A stretch of 64,000 nucleotides of DNA from Pseudo-nitzschia pungens. Taxonomy: Eukaryota > Bacillariophyta > Bacillariophyceae > Bacillariales > Bacillariaceae. Made by a program: the position numbers and the translations under genes. Where the stretch lies: NCBI GenBank assembly GCA_037355855.1, contig CM074764.1, forward strand, positions 2,604,001 to 2,668,000. Reading direction: 5' to 3'. The notes below the pieces were generated by a model. That model made no database searches. It was not told where the DNA came from and was given only the letters and a program-made list of their open reading frames with translations. This document shows, piece after piece, positions 18,401 to 28,440 of the stretch (position 1 is its first letter; every line of letters begins with the position of its first letter).

Positions 18401-21354
18401 GTGGTGCTATTGAACCTGCCAAATCCTTCTGTTATTTGATTGATTTCAAATGGAATGGATCCGGTTGGGATTATCGTTCCATTGCTGACATGCCCGGTGA
18501 CTTCTCCGTTGCCGACAAAAATGGCAATCGAGCTACCCTGGATCGATTTGAAGTTGACCATGCTGACAAGACCCTTGGGGTTTTTATCTCCATGGATGGC
18601 AATGAGGAAGCACAGATTGCTCACATGAAGTCACAGTCTCAGTCTTTTGGCTCTCAGCTCAAGGCTTCCAAGTGTGAGAAGAGGGCATCCCTCTACACAT
18701 TCAAGTATTCTTTCATGAAGTCTGTTGAATACCCCATGCCTGTCACGCAACTTGATGAAGCTACCTGGACTCAGATTCTTCACCCAGCTCTTGTTCCTGT
18801 GCTGAATAAAGCAGGGATGTCACGGACATTTCCCAGACATGTATTCTATGGTCCTTCCCTCTATCAAGGCTTTGGTTTCATTCATCCCTACCTCCTCCAA
18901 GAGTTCAGTCATATTGCCACCCTCTTTCAGGAATCTGTCAGGTCCTCACAAACTGGTAGGATTCTCAGGCTCACTGCTGAGTCTCTCCGGCTGGAACTTG
19001 GCATTCCTCTCCATCTTGGTGTCACACCATATCATCCTTTTGCTTCCTATGTCACTCCTTGCTGGTACAAACATGTGTGGAAGTTTTTCTCTGTTCACCC
19101 TGTGAGCTTGTTTGAAGACTTCCCAGATCTTCCCCTGTTACGTTCCAATGACTGCTATCTCATGCAAGCCTTTGTCAACGCTGGCTTCAGAGGTGCTGAC
19201 TTGTCCCTCTTGAATCACATGCGCATGTCACTCAAGGCTATCTCCCTTGCTGATATTTGTACTCCAGATGGGAAAAGACTCTCTCCGATGGCTTTCCAGC
19301 TGATATCCTCCAATCACTTGAGGGATCATCTTGACTGGCCGAGATGTCCTCCATCTTGGCCTCCAGCAGCAAAGCGCTTATGGACTAAGGCACTTCAGAC
19401 CTGTTTTCTTCCCTCTTGTCCACCCCCTGCAGCCAGGGCACTGGCTCCTTCTTTTCATCTTGGGCATTGGCTCTCTCCCCAGACGGCTTCTCTTTGGCCT
19501 TGGTTTATGTCTCTATCCACCAATAGAATATTCTTCAAAAATTCTACTGGCTGGATGGTGAGCATCTCCCAAGGCAGGGGCAGATACAGGGTCACTGCTG
19601 AAATCCTTTCTGACAAACCAGCCTGCGCTGATGTGCTTGTCTGCCCTGTTATTTGTGGCCAAGTTGTACGCATTGTTGGGTCCTCAGCTTTTGTTTCTGA
19701 ACCTCCTGATATGAATCCTCTGGAGTACAATCCATTTGATTCTCTTCCAGACTCTCCGGCAGATGCCTTTGATGCACTCTGTGAGTCTCCAAGGGTACTT
19801 CTCCACAAATATTCCCTACCACAGGCTGGCTGTCAGCACCTTGCTGATGCTATCCAGAGTGGTACTGCCAGTGCTGTTTGTGATGGTTCATTTGATCCAG
19901 AACTTCTCAGAGGAACTTCTGCATTCGTTCTGTCACCTAATACCTCCACCAAGTCTGCTTCATTGTTCCTCACTGGCTGTAATTTTGTCAGTGGATCCCC
20001 TGAGGATCAGTCATCCTATAGGAGTGAACTGGCCGGTATCATTGGGGTTCTCACCTGTTGCACTGCTCTGGTGAGTATCTTTGATATTGCTTCTGGCTCT
20101 ATCAACATTGCCCTTGACGGTGACACAGCTCTCAAACAGGCTAAAGGATCTTGGCCATTGGTTATTTCCCAGAAGTCTTTTGATTATGTTTATGTCATCC
20201 GCAACATGATTTCTGCCCTGCCAATCTCTGTGCACTTTCACTGGGTTCAGGGACATCAAGCTGGACTCTTTCTTGATTGGTGGGCCCTTCGCAATCATCA
20301 GGTTGACAGCATGGCCAAGGCATTTCTCTCTGTCCATAGAGCTTCTGCCCATCACTATCCCAGACTTGTTTTTGAGCCCTGGGCCTTTTCTCTCAATGGA
20401 TGCAAGTGTTCAAGGTTTGATCAGAATGCTTTGCATGTTGCCATTTTGGGTCCTCCTCTTCTTAAATATTGGCAGACCCACCATGACATCCCCATTCCAC
20501 AACCTGTTCTGAGTTCCATCCATTGGTGTGCCCATCTGTCTGCCTTTAAGCGTCTACCTCCTGGCATGCAACGGTGGTTTGTCAAGTTTGCTTCTGGATG
20601 CATTGGTGTTGGCAACCAACTCCTCCACTACCAGTATCAGGATCACTCCAGGTGCCCATTGTGTGATGCAGACAACGAGAAGGTTTCTCATGTGCTCTCC
20701 TGCAAGGATCCTGGGGCTGTCAGGCACAGTGTGTCAGCTTTCGAGGGACCCCTGCAGAAGAGGCTTGAAGTTGAACAAACTGATCCATCATTGGTTGTTG
20801 CCATTGTGGATCTTCTCACCAGAGTTCGGAAGGGCCAGATAATTTATCCATCATCCTACTCACTTGCAATTGCTTCTGCTGTCAGAGCACAGAGGACTAT
20901 TGGCTGGCACAACTGGCTTCTTGGTAGGTGGTCTCCTCGCTGGTACCACATCCAGGCTGACTACTACTCCCATATTGGAAGCAAGCGCTCTCCCAAACGT
21001 TGGGCTACAGCTATCATCCATCAGTTCTTTCTTACCTCCTGGGATCTTTGGACATATAGGAATGAACGACTCCATGGTCCTGGGGGTACCCTTGATGCTG
21101 AACAACACCAATCTCTTGATGCTTCCATCTCCTCTGAATTGGCCATTGGTGCAGCTGGTGCACTTCCCCAGTCACACTCCCTTTTACAAACCCCTTTCCA
21201 AGTCCTACAAGGTTACACCCTGACTGCCAAGAGGCAGTGGCTTGCAACCATCCACCTTGCCAGGAAGCAGTATGCAGCGCCTGTCCCACCAGTGCAGCCA
21301 TACCAACGAGAGGCTGCTCTCTTCAGAGCCTGGCTTACTGGACCTCAGGGTTGA
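15427..21354 (+). CDS. LINE ORF2: endonuclease-RT-RNase H (1975 aa), intact
   Basis: Replication protein of P. The APE-type endonuclease lies at about 70-335: TFQNIG, AEHCLNE, SAYCP, GIDQNAD near 253, TRTPIDAIWV, and ESDHRMLW near 327. A long linker is followed by the RT at about 770-1010 (NDAKGCYDRI near 839, GCGQGNGIGP, FVDDTDL near 952 as the YxDD-type site). RNase H at about 1480-1630 has D (CDGSF), E (YRSELAG), D (ALDGDT) and D (VDSMAKAF). A C2HC knuckle (CPLCDADNEKVSHVLSC) follows near 1742-1758. The start is ATG at 15427, overlapping the ORF1 stop as ATGGTTAG in every copy. The frame is also open upstream to 15355, but that start is inside ORF1. Residues 479-536 contain a 29-aa tandem duplication unique to this copy. 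Confidence 0.95.
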   Translation: MVSSSGMRFDGMPYTPNPINASTVSPFSSSDSSPVSQFVQLTLHGDSLAAKDSDSFGHSFPQAPSYNSTIITFQNIGPQRRAAFMSMSKHNSRQFVKSNASVALFAEHCLNESKLLPCDLFNRRMKNISPSSFSYLANNKHEASDCSWLQPGGTGFSIDQLFSSHKIAHGADPSGLGRWSFVKFQGRDGYTVTMFSAYCPVENDRDLGSVWNQQYRYFQAAENLFSPNPCILFHRDLTAALQVCLGAGDQVILGIDQNADVRSDGLSFELKALGFREAILTLHSKSSPPATHNRNTTRTPIDAIWVSENVDVLRAGYCPFGGAYGMESDHRMLWIEVCNCSLMGKHLPPPLSFSHSKLQSSHPHLRQRYFKRVRHSFLKAGVFSLQAKLEHLLAQFQSGDISVRADLITTYEVLHETSTSLRLSVEQNLCHTRAGLVPWSPKLQVYRDTIDFWRRVVKLRQGVSTSHTVLKRLACKLSLYKGEHSDLSSALLHLKQAYRQYRAVKNSLYKGEHSDLSSAILHLKQAYRQYRAVKKLAPSWRDSFNQGLVDALLAEGKPHNQNASQIRARMRRERLQRELGLAARSIRGRVNKSAVLRAIAVGPDGVEQVLESQSTMVPAMAESNVRRQQQCLGTPSMTPSFIQDFGYLGTAHASAQVLDGTYNPPPATDKYLSEFLSCLKVPASILSLPPFDYSVCPADNAAAWKHQRERTASEPSCLSFAHHKAFALDPQLNKFDTLLRSVPLIVGFSPSAWQVITDVEIFKKPGEYRVDKMRLIQLMSPEFQINNKMIGRRILAHAERANAVAVDQHGSRKHHKAINTCLNKKLICDVLRQKRRSGAVAMNDAKGCYDRISHPIAGLTLQSFGVPAHVCEVLLSTLQHAKHHIKTGFGRSGPVYGDEPVPLSGCGQGNGIGPTLWALVSTIVFRMMQQAGHGVHLITSLSLQLVSLVGFAFVDDTDLFCAGSDSSTSGEDLAVDFQEALDRWAGGIIATGGAIEPAKSFCYLIDFKWNGSGWDYRSIADMPGDFSVADKNGNRATLDRFEVDHADKTLGVFISMDGNEEAQIAHMKSQSQSFGSQLKASKCEKRASLYTFKYSFMKSVEYPMPVTQLDEATWTQILHPALVPVLNKAGMSRTFPRHVFYGPSLYQGFGFIHPYLLQEFSHIATLFQESVRSSQTGRILRLTAESLRLELGIPLHLGVTPYHPFASYVTPCWYKHVWKFFSVHPVSLFEDFPDLPLLRSNDCYLMQAFVNAGFRGADLSLLNHMRMSLKAISLADICTPDGKRLSPMAFQLISSNHLRDHLDWPRCPPSWPPAAKRLWTKALQTCFLPSCPPPAARALAPSFHLGHWLSPQTASLWPWFMSLSTNRIFFKNSTGWMVSISQGRGRYRVTAEILSDKPACADVLVCPVICGQVVRIVGSSAFVSEPPDMNPLEYNPFDSLPDSPADAFDALCESPRVLLHKYSLPQAGCQHLADAIQSGTASAVCDGSFDPELLRGTSAFVLSPNTSTKSASLFLTGCNFVSGSPEDQSSYRSELAGIIGVLTCCTALVSIFDIASGSINIALDGDTALKQAKGSWPLVISQKSFDYVYVIRNMISALPISVHFHWVQGHQAGLFLDWWALRNHQVDSMAKAFLSVHRASAHHYPRLVFEPWAFSLNGCKCSRFDQNALHVAILGPPLLKYWQTHHDIPIPQPVLSSIHWCAHLSAFKRLPPGMQRWFVKFASGCIGVGNQLLHYQYQDHSRCPLCDADNEKVSHVLSCKDPGAVRHSVSAFEGPLQKRLEVEQTDPSLVVAIVDLLTRVRKGQIIYPSSYSLAIASAVRAQRTIGWHNWLLGRWSPRWYHIQADYYSHIGSKRSPKRWATAIIHQFFLTSWDLWTYRNERLHGPGGTLDAEQHQSLDASISSELAIGAAGALPQSHSLLQTPFQVLQGYTLTAKRQWLATIHLARKQYAAPVPPVQPYQREAALFRAWLTGPQG
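16861..17034 (+). repeat. 87-bp tandem duplication inside P ORF2
   Basis: Two 87-bp units (16861-16947, 16948-17034) each encode LYKGEHSDLSSA.LHLKQAY and following residues. They differ at a few positions (S-ALL versus S-AIL and silent changes). MA, M3 and M4 have one unit. Length is a multiple of three, so the frame is kept. Confidence 0.9.
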
Positions 21355-21651
21355 TTCCACTTTGTACCTTGGTTTTGTCTTCTGTTCCTGCTTCTTATCC
21401 TGTCCCATCCCTTTTGATACTGGTTTGAATCCCAATAACATCCCATCTCACTTTCTCTCAAGTCCCTCTTTTGTGGGACTTGTTTGTCTTTTTCCCTGCT
21501 TGATGTTCCAGGTTTGTATGAAAATTTTTCGTTCTACCACTTGGGGTCCTGACTCTATGATGGAGGCGACGTTAAAGTCTGGTTACAGACTGAGTAATTT
21601 AGTTTCACCTTTGGTGAATAAAGTTATTTAAATACGTATATTATTATTATT
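21355..21651 (+). other. 3' UTR and tail of P
   Basis: 297 bp after the ORF2 stop. Near the end lie stem AGTCTG-GTTA-CAGACT (21576-21591) and stem TTCACC-TTT-GGTGAA (21604-21618), then TTATTTAAATACGTATA and an (ATT)n tail instead of poly(A). The stems recur in S1-S3. There is no polyadenylation tail, as expected for a LINE with a simple-repeat 3' end. Confidence 0.85.
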
Positions 21652-21669
21652 CTTGTTCAGGCAGGTGTT

Positions 21670-24036
21670 GATGGCCTTGTGGTGTTTCCTGCTTCCATGT
21701 TGATCAACAGCCACGGCATTGGCACGTTCAGCATAGGCAAGAATGCGTCTACCAATCATCTTGTTGTTGATTTGGAACTCAGGAGACATCAGCTGAATAA
21801 GCCTCATCTTATCCACTCTATATTCACCAGGTTTCTTGAAGATCTCAACATCAGTGATGACCTGCCAAGCAGAAGGAGAGAAGCCAACAATCAATGGGAC
21901 AGATCTCAGGAGAGTGTCAAACTTGTTCAACTGGGGATCAAGGGCAAAAGCCTTGTGGTGGGAAAAACTCAAACAAGAAGGTTCACTCGCGGTGCGTTCC
22001 CTCTGGCGTTTCCAGGCAGCAGCATTGTCAGCTGGACACACTGAATAGTCAAAGGGGGGCAAACTCAGGATAGAGTCAGGGACTTTGAGACAGGAAAGAA
22101 ATTCAGAGAGGTATTTGTCAGTGGCAGGAGGAGGATTATATGTGCCATCAAGAACAAGAGTAGCAGCATGGGCAGTGCCGAGGTAGCCAAAATCTTGAAT
22201 GAAGGAGGGATTCATGGAAGGAGTGCCAAGACACTGCTGTTGACGCCGGACATTGGATTCAGCCATAGCTGGTACCATAGTAGACTGAGATTCCAAGACC
22301 TGTTCAACACCATCGTGGCCAACTGCAATAGCTCGCAAGACTGCTGACTTGTTGACACGTCCCCGAATAGACCGAGCAGCGAGACCAAGCTCTCTTTGAA
22401 GACGTTCCCTGCGCATCCTGGCACGAATCTGGGAAGCATTCTGGTTGTGAGGTTGGCCTTCAGCAAGAAGGGCGTCCACCAGGCCTTGATTGAAGGAGTC
22501 TCTCCATGAGGGGGCCAATTTCTTCACTGCCCGGTATTGCTTGTAAGCTTGTTTCAGATGGAGGAGAGCACTGGAAAGATCACTGTGTTCCCCTTTGTAG
22601 AGAGAAAGCTTGCATGCCAACCTTTTCAAAACAGTATGACTGGTGGACACACCCTGTCTCAGCTTAACAACACGCCTCCAAAAGTCAATTGTATCACGAT
22701 AGACTTGCAGCTTTGGTGACCATGGAACCAAACCAGCTCTAGTGTGGCAGAGGTTTTGTTCAACAGAGAGCCTGAGAGAGGTGGAGGTTTCATGGAGTAC
22801 TTCATATGTGGTGATGAGATCAGCGCGCACAGAAATATCCCCAGACTGAAACTGAGCCAGTAGGTGCTCCAGCTTAGCTTGGAGAGAAAACACTCCAGCC
22901 TTGAGAAAGCTGTGCCTCACTCGCTTGAAATACCGTTGGCGCAGATGAGGGTGGGAGGACTGTAGTTTGGAATGAGAGAATCTCACAGGAGGTGGAAGAT
23001 GTTTGCCCATGAGGCTGCAATTACAAACCTCAATCCAAAGCAGTCTATGGTCAGATTCCATACCATGGGCACCACCAAAGGGACAATACCCAGCCCTGAG
23101 AACATCAACATTCTCAGAGACCCAAATGGCATCAATTGGGGTTCTGGTAGTGTTTCTGTTGTGAGTGGCAGGAGGAGAAGACTTACTATGAAGGGTAAGA
23201 ATGGCCTCTCTGAAACCCAGAGCCTGGAGCTCAAAAGACAAGCCATCCGTCCTGACATCAGCATTCTGGTCAATCCCAACAATGACCTGGTCACCTGCAC
23301 CCAGGCAGGCCTGAAGGGCAGCAGTGAAATCCCTGTGAAAAAGAATGCATGGATTAGGACTGAAAAGATTTTCAGCTGCTTGAAAGTATCGGTACTGTTG
23401 ATTCCAGACTGAACCAAGATCCCTGTCATTTTCAACAGGGCAGTAAGCAGAAAACATAGTGACAGTGTAGCCATCCCTGCCTTGAAACGTGACAAAGGAC
23501 CATCTTCCAAGACCAGAAGGGTCAGCCCCATGGGCAATCTTGTGGGAACTGAACAGTTGATCAATGGAAAACCCGGTGCCACCAGGCTGAAGCCATGAAC
23601 AGTCAGAAGCTTCATGCTTGTTGTTAGCAAGATAGGAAAAACTTGAGGGACTGACATTCTTCATGCGCTGATTAAAAAGATCACAGGGCAGGAGCTTGGA
23701 TTCATTCAAACAATGTTCAGCAAAAAGCGCCACACTTGCATTGCTCTTGACAAATTGCCGGGAGTTGTGCTTGGACCTGGACATAAAGGCAGCTCTACGT
23801 TGGGGTCCAATGTTTTGGAAGGTGATAATGGTGGAATTAGATGATGGAGCTTGGGGAAAGGAATGACCAAAAGTGTCAGAATCCTTAGCAGCAAGAGAGT
23901 CTCCATGAAGAGTTAATTGGACAAAATGAGGGACAGGGGAAGAGTCGGAGGAGGAAAAGGGAGAAACAGTAGAAGCATTGATGGGATTTGGAGTAGAAGG
24001 CATCCCATCAAACCTCATACCAGAAGAGCTAACCAT
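21670..24036 (-). pseudogene. MA ORF2, endonuclease to start of RT
   Basis: N-terminal ~790 codons of MA ORF2, beginning at the ATG (24034-24036) that overlaps the ORF1 stop. Endonuclease motifs (TFQNIG, GIDQNAD, TPIDAIWV, ESDHRLLW) are intact. It is interrupted within the RT N-terminal region by P and resumes at 10106. It has a single copy of the unit duplicated in P. Confidence 0.93.
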
Positions 24037-27000
24037 GATCAGAAGGAAACCTAGTCTGTCGCACGGAAGAAAGAGTGGCCGGAGCTGATTTGGTGGAGAC
24101 ATTGGCATGGCTCAAATCACTGACACTAGCATCATGGCTGGAAGAGAATGCAATTGCAGCAACTCCAAGCCTCAATGCAGAGGCTGCATCTTCCCCACCA
24201 CTGGCAGCAGGAACTGCAGTTGAGGACTCAGGAGAGACCACAGTGAGGTCACCAGCCATGGCATTATGGGGAGGGTCAGGAACTTCAGGGGGAACTTCAG
24301 GAGAGATACCAGGGGAGGCATCAGCCCTGGCCACATGGGTAGGATCACCGCCAGGAGGAACAGCACCTGCAGGCGCTGAGGCCTGGACAGCAGTAAGATT
24401 GGAAGTGCCAGTCGCTAAAGTATCCATGGATTGAGAGTCATCAAAGCCTCCACCACCACTGTCAGCACGGGCTTGGAGGTTAAAGTGCAAATCCAGATCA
24501 AAAGTGAGATCGGGAGCAAGGTCAACTGACAAGTCATCATCAACAAGTTCCCAATCTCTTGCATCCCCATCACCAAAAAAGGGAAGAGAGTCATCCTGCA
24601 TTGGATCTGCAGCAGGTTCAGTTTCCACAACACAATTGACTGCAGCATCCCAATGGTAAGCTTCCATTTCAGTCAAGCACTCAGAAGAGAACCATTGTCT
24701 AACACAAGAACCATACTGAGCTTCCAGAAAAATAGGCAGGAAAGACAACATGGCCATTGCTTCAGCCTTGGTAGTGATGTTGTACAAAGCAAGGATCTCG
24801 CCTCGGTATGAACTGGTATCAACAGAAAGAAAAAGAGGCCATGACCAATTGTCACGGGTTCTGATGCCCAGAAGCACACTGCGCAGTGTCTTCAAACCCA
24901 GCCCTTGGCCCAAGTCAACTGGAAGATCAAGATCAACTACCCCCAGAACGGGAGCAGTTTCATGGCTCTCAATAAATTTGGCTTGGCGGTGCTTAGCCTG
25001 GCGAACAGTCTTGAGCTTGGAGGGGGGAAGAGGTCTGTCAGAAGGATTGGTAGCTGTCTCAATAAACTTGTAGAATTTACCATCAGGTAAAGAGGCAATG
25101 TCTGAAGGTTTGCAACGGTTGAACTGGGCTTTGAGGAGCTTAACAGTTTGGGCGCGCTTTGTTGCATCACATAAAACATGAGCAGCCAGAACCGGATTGG
25201 GATCAGGAGTTCTGGAGTTGTCAAGGCTGATATTCTTCCTGATAACAGCAATAGGACATGCCTGAAACCTGGGATGAGTCTGAAGCAATTCGTTGTAGTG
25301 GTCGAGATCAAAACTCTGCATGTAAGATCCAAGGAGAAAGCCACAGGTGACAATAACTGGGGCCTGTATGTGGTCATATTTCAGGTCCATGTCACGGTCT
25401 CTGAGCCTCTGGAGCAATTGTGCTGAAAAGAGTTTCTCCAGGGAAGCACTGTGTCCCAAAAAGAAGCGTAGATGAGGAGCAGTTCTGCTGCGAAGCCAGA
25501 GCTGAGCAACATACAATTCCAAGGTCTTCCTGTCAGGAAGTGTCGTCCAAAACTTGGTAACAGGCTTGGCCTTGGGGTTGAGCCTGGCTCTGGAGGGAAA
25601 AACATACAACACCAGGCGCTTGTCAACAGTCCATAGAAGATCCAAAGCTTCCTTGAGAGACTTGAGCAGCTCATCATACAGGTCCCCAGGGTGTTGTGAC
25701 ATCAACCTTGGAAGGGACAGAGTGACATAAGAACTATGAGAACACTTGGTGCCAGCAGTTACATCCACTGGAGCTCTAGAATCACTGGAGCAAACCCCTC
25801 GGCGTTGGAGGAAATGCCCAGCAGAAGAGGACAAGACAGTAGCACCACCACCACCAGGAAGAAAGGACACTGATTTGGAAGCGGAAGATTTGGAAGTGGA
25901 AGCATCATCAGCCACTGGTGGCGCAGGTGTAGGAGGGCGCTTCTTGAAATGCCAATGAGAGCCAAGCACCTGATTGGCTGCCCACCATACTTTGCCTTCA
26001 GTGCTAGGCATAAGGTTGCCCTCACAATACAGGTCATCAAAACACTCAGGAGACATCTTGACCAAACCAATAAGACATTTCTTCAGAGCCTGGCCAGATG
26101 GTTGCTTGGTCCAGGCTGGGGCAGAGCCTTGAAAGCAAGCAGAGGCAATAGAAGCCAAGGAAGCTACAGAGGCATTGCGCCAGTCTGGAGTGTCCGGAAA
26201 AACCTGAGCATAAACAGGAGGGATGGCAGACCGGCAAATATCATGGATGGATTTCTTGTCTTTACCCTCCTTCTTGCTGAAGAAGTGTGTAGGGCTTGGA
26301 CACCCAGCCCATAACCGGTTACCAGTTGGAGATTTTCGAAAGGCATGAATTGCAGATGGGATAGGAGACTTGCCAGAACAGGGGCCCTTACCATAAAAAC
26401 ACCAGAAGAAGGAAGCGGAATGAGCCCTGTTGGCAGCAGCCAGAGCCTCCTGGCGTTGGGATTGGCGTACTTGCTGCTGAGAGGGATCAGACGTCTGGGC
26501 AGAGGAAAAGGCAAGAGTAGATTGCTTGAGGATAGATGAAGCAGGGACCTTGCCTGAGGTCCCAGAGCCCTTTGGCAGCTGGGAGCCTGCCGGGTTGGAT
26601 CCCGGCTGCTGGGAGACTGGGGGCCGGGGTCCAGACTGCTGGAAGCCCTGCTGCTGGGAGCCCTGCTGCTGGGAGCCCTGCTGCTGGAAGCCTGAGGACT
26701 GGGAGCCTGAGGACTGGGAGCTGATCATCTTGGGGTCTGACAGCAGAGTACCTGACGACTGAGAACCTGACAGAGTACCTGACAGCGGAGGACCTGACTC
26801 CTGGGAGCCTAGCTGAGAAGCTGTTGACAGAGAAGAAGTTTGCAAGGAATCCCCTGGTGCAGATTCCCCTGGTGCAGATTCCCCTGGTGCAGATTCAGTG
26901 CCAAGCATATCAACATCAGAAAGCACACCTGCAGATGAGGACGCAGAAGAAGATGAAGACATATCATCAACAGAAGACCCATGCATAGAGGATGAAGAGG

Positions 27001-27223
27001 CTGATGAGGCAGAGGAAGAGGATGATCTGGTATCAAGAGTAGGAGAGGGAGTAGTAAGAGCAGAAGTGACACTAGAATGTCTTGGAGGGGTCTTTTGCAC
27101 AAATGGGCGCTTGTTAGACCGAGCCCCAGAGGCAGACCTAGCAGAAGAAGGAGGCGTGGAGGATCTTTTCTTCCGGGAAGCTGCTTGGGAGGTGGGCCAC
27201 CCCTTAGTGGGAGGGGGAGGCAT
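24029..27223 (-). CDS. MA ORF1 protein (1064 aa), intact
   Basis: Same protein as P ORF1, with a continuous frame. The start at 27223 gives MPPPPTKGWPTSQAASRKK. The frame stays open upstream into the 34-bp minisatellite to at least 27595, so an N-terminally extended form with repeats is possible in principle. The low-complexity segment differs from P: three SAPGE/D units and a GSQQQG run replace the P arrangement. ORF1 could in principle be supplied in trans, since the ORF itself is unbroken; expression from this split copy is unproven. Confidence 0.88.
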   Translation of the reverse strand: MPPPPTKGWPTSQAASRKKRSSTPPSSARSASGARSNKRPFVQKTPPRHSSVTSALTTPSPTLDTRSSSSSASSASSSSMHGSSVDDMSSSSSASSSAGVLSDVDMLGTESAPGESAPGESAPGDSLQTSSLSTASQLGSQESGPPLSGTLSGSQSSGTLLSDPKMISSQSSGSQSSGFQQQGSQQQGSQQQGFQQSGPRPPVSQQPGSNPAGSQLPKGSGTSGKVPASSILKQSTLAFSSAQTSDPSQQQVRQSQRQEALAAANRAHSASFFWCFYGKGPCSGKSPIPSAIHAFRKSPTGNRLWAGCPSPTHFFSKKEGKDKKSIHDICRSAIPPVYAQVFPDTPDWRNASVASLASIASACFQGSAPAWTKQPSGQALKKCLIGLVKMSPECFDDLYCEGNLMPSTEGKVWWAANQVLGSHWHFKKRPPTPAPPVADDASTSKSSASKSVSFLPGGGGATVLSSSAGHFLQRRGVCSSDSRAPVDVTAGTKCSHSSYVTLSLPRLMSQHPGDLYDELLKSLKEALDLLWTVDKRLVLYVFPSRARLNPKAKPVTKFWTTLPDRKTLELYVAQLWLRSRTAPHLRFFLGHSASLEKLFSAQLLQRLRDRDMDLKYDHIQAPVIVTCGFLLGSYMQSFDLDHYNELLQTHPRFQACPIAVIRKNISLDNSRTPDPNPVLAAHVLCDATKRAQTVKLLKAQFNRCKPSDIASLPDGKFYKFIETATNPSDRPLPPSKLKTVRQAKHRQAKFIESHETAPVLGVVDLDLPVDLGQGLGLKTLRSVLLGIRTRDNWSWPLFLSVDTSSYRGEILALYNITTKAEAMAMLSFLPIFLEAQYGSCVRQWFSSECLTEMEAYHWDAAVNCVVETEPAADPMQDDSLPFFGDGDARDWELVDDDLSVDLAPDLTFDLDLHFNLQARADSGGGGFDDSQSMDTLATGTSNLTAVQASAPAGAVPPGGDPTHVARADASPGISPEVPPEVPDPPHNAMAGDLTVVSPESSTAVPAASGGEDAASALRLGVAAIAFSSSHDASVSDLSHANVSTKSAPATLSSVRQTRFPSDHG

Positions 27224-27249
27224 TGTACCAGAAGTGGAGCACTGAGGGC

Positions 27250-28440
27250 AGATGACAAATGCCGGGGCAGGAGAAGCACCGGTGGAGGGCAAATCAACAG
27301 CAGAAAACCTCCAGTAGAGTGCAGGAGCACCAACTGAAACGCCGCGCTCTTGGATGTGCAAGTGCCAGGTGAAGACAAAGGCCGGGGCAGGTGAAGCACC
27401 GGTTGAGGACAAAGGCCGGGGCAGGAGATGCACCGGTTGAGGGCAAACAACAGCTGAAAAGCAAGCAAGTGGGTGCTGGACCAACAGCAGACACGCTTCT
27501 TGGATGTGCAAGTGCCAGGTGATGAAAAGGCCGGAGCAGGTGAAGCACCGTTTGAGGGCAAAGGCCGGGGCAGGAGAAGCACCGGTGGAGGGCAATCAAC
27601 AGCAGAAAACCTCCAGTGGGGTGCAGGAGCACCAACTGAAACGCCGCGCTTGAATGGAGAAGTACCCGGTGTTGACAAAGGCCGGGGCAGGAGAAGCACC
27701 GGTTGGTAACAAAGGCCGGGGCAGGAGAAGCACCGGTTGAGAGCAAAGGCCGGGGCAGGAGAAGCACCGGTTGAGAGCAAAGCAACAACTGAAAAGCAGG
27801 CAATTGGGTGTTGGACCAACAGCAGACACGCCTCTTGGATGTGCAAGTGCCAGGTGATGACAAAGGCCGGAGCAGGTGAAGCACCGGTTGAGGGCAAAGG
27901 CCGGGGCAGGAGAAGCACCGGTGGAGGACAAATCAACAGCAGAAAACCTCCAGTGGAGCGCAGGATCACCAACTGAAACGCCGCGCTTGATTGGAGAAGT
28001 GACCGGTGCTGACAATGGCCGGGGCAGGAGAAGCACCGGTTGATGACAAAGGCCGGGGCAGGAGAAGCACCGGGTGAGGGCAAACAACAGCTGAAAAACA
28101 AGCAATTGGGTGCTGGACCAACAGCAGACACGCCTCTTGGATGTGCAAGTGCCAGGTGATGAAAAAGGCCGGGGCAGGAGAAGCACCGGTTGAGGGCAAA
28201 GGCCGGGGCAGGAGAAGCACCAATGGAGGGCAAATCAACAGCTGAAAAGTAACCTGTTGGGTGCTGGAGCAACAGCAGACACTGCTCTGGGATGTAAAAG
28301 TGCCAGGTGATGACAAAGGCCGGGGCAGGAGAAGCACCGGTTGAGGGCAAATCAACAAACTGAAAAGCACCTGTTGGGAGACAAAAGCCGGGGCAGTATA
28401 AACACCAGTGTAGTGCAGAGGCCACAATAGAAACGCCGCT
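27250..28440 (-). repeat. 34-bp minisatellite of MA upstream of ORF1
   Basis: Array of a 34-bp unit (core CCGGTGCTTCTCCTGCCCCG on the minus strand) interleaved with longer spacer units that encode TWHLHIQ and similar in one frame. The unit has no stop in any of the three minus-strand frames, so successive units pass through all three frames. Three units give a 34-aa repeat, for example TGASPAPAFVINRCFSCPGL plus 14 residues. It produces overlapping open frames of up to 571 codons. The array is absent from P. Confidence 0.9.

Larger units (their letters stand above)
10107..21651 (+). mobile_element. P: complete 11.5-kb LINE with both ORFs open
   Basis: Youngest element of the nest. It starts with ACAATTTTGCGACGCGCG and ends in an (ATT)n tail. 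Layout: 5' UTR 10107-12257, ORF1 12258-15434, ORF2 15427-21354, 3' UTR 21355-21651. All catalytic motifs expected for an APE-type endonuclease, RT and RNase H are visible and no frame break was found, so it may be retrotransposition-competent (inference). It lacks the 34-bp minisatellite carried by MA and M3. The ORF2 domain order, with RNase H then a zinc knuckle, resembles I-like LINEs; the exact clade was not tested. Confidence 0.95.
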
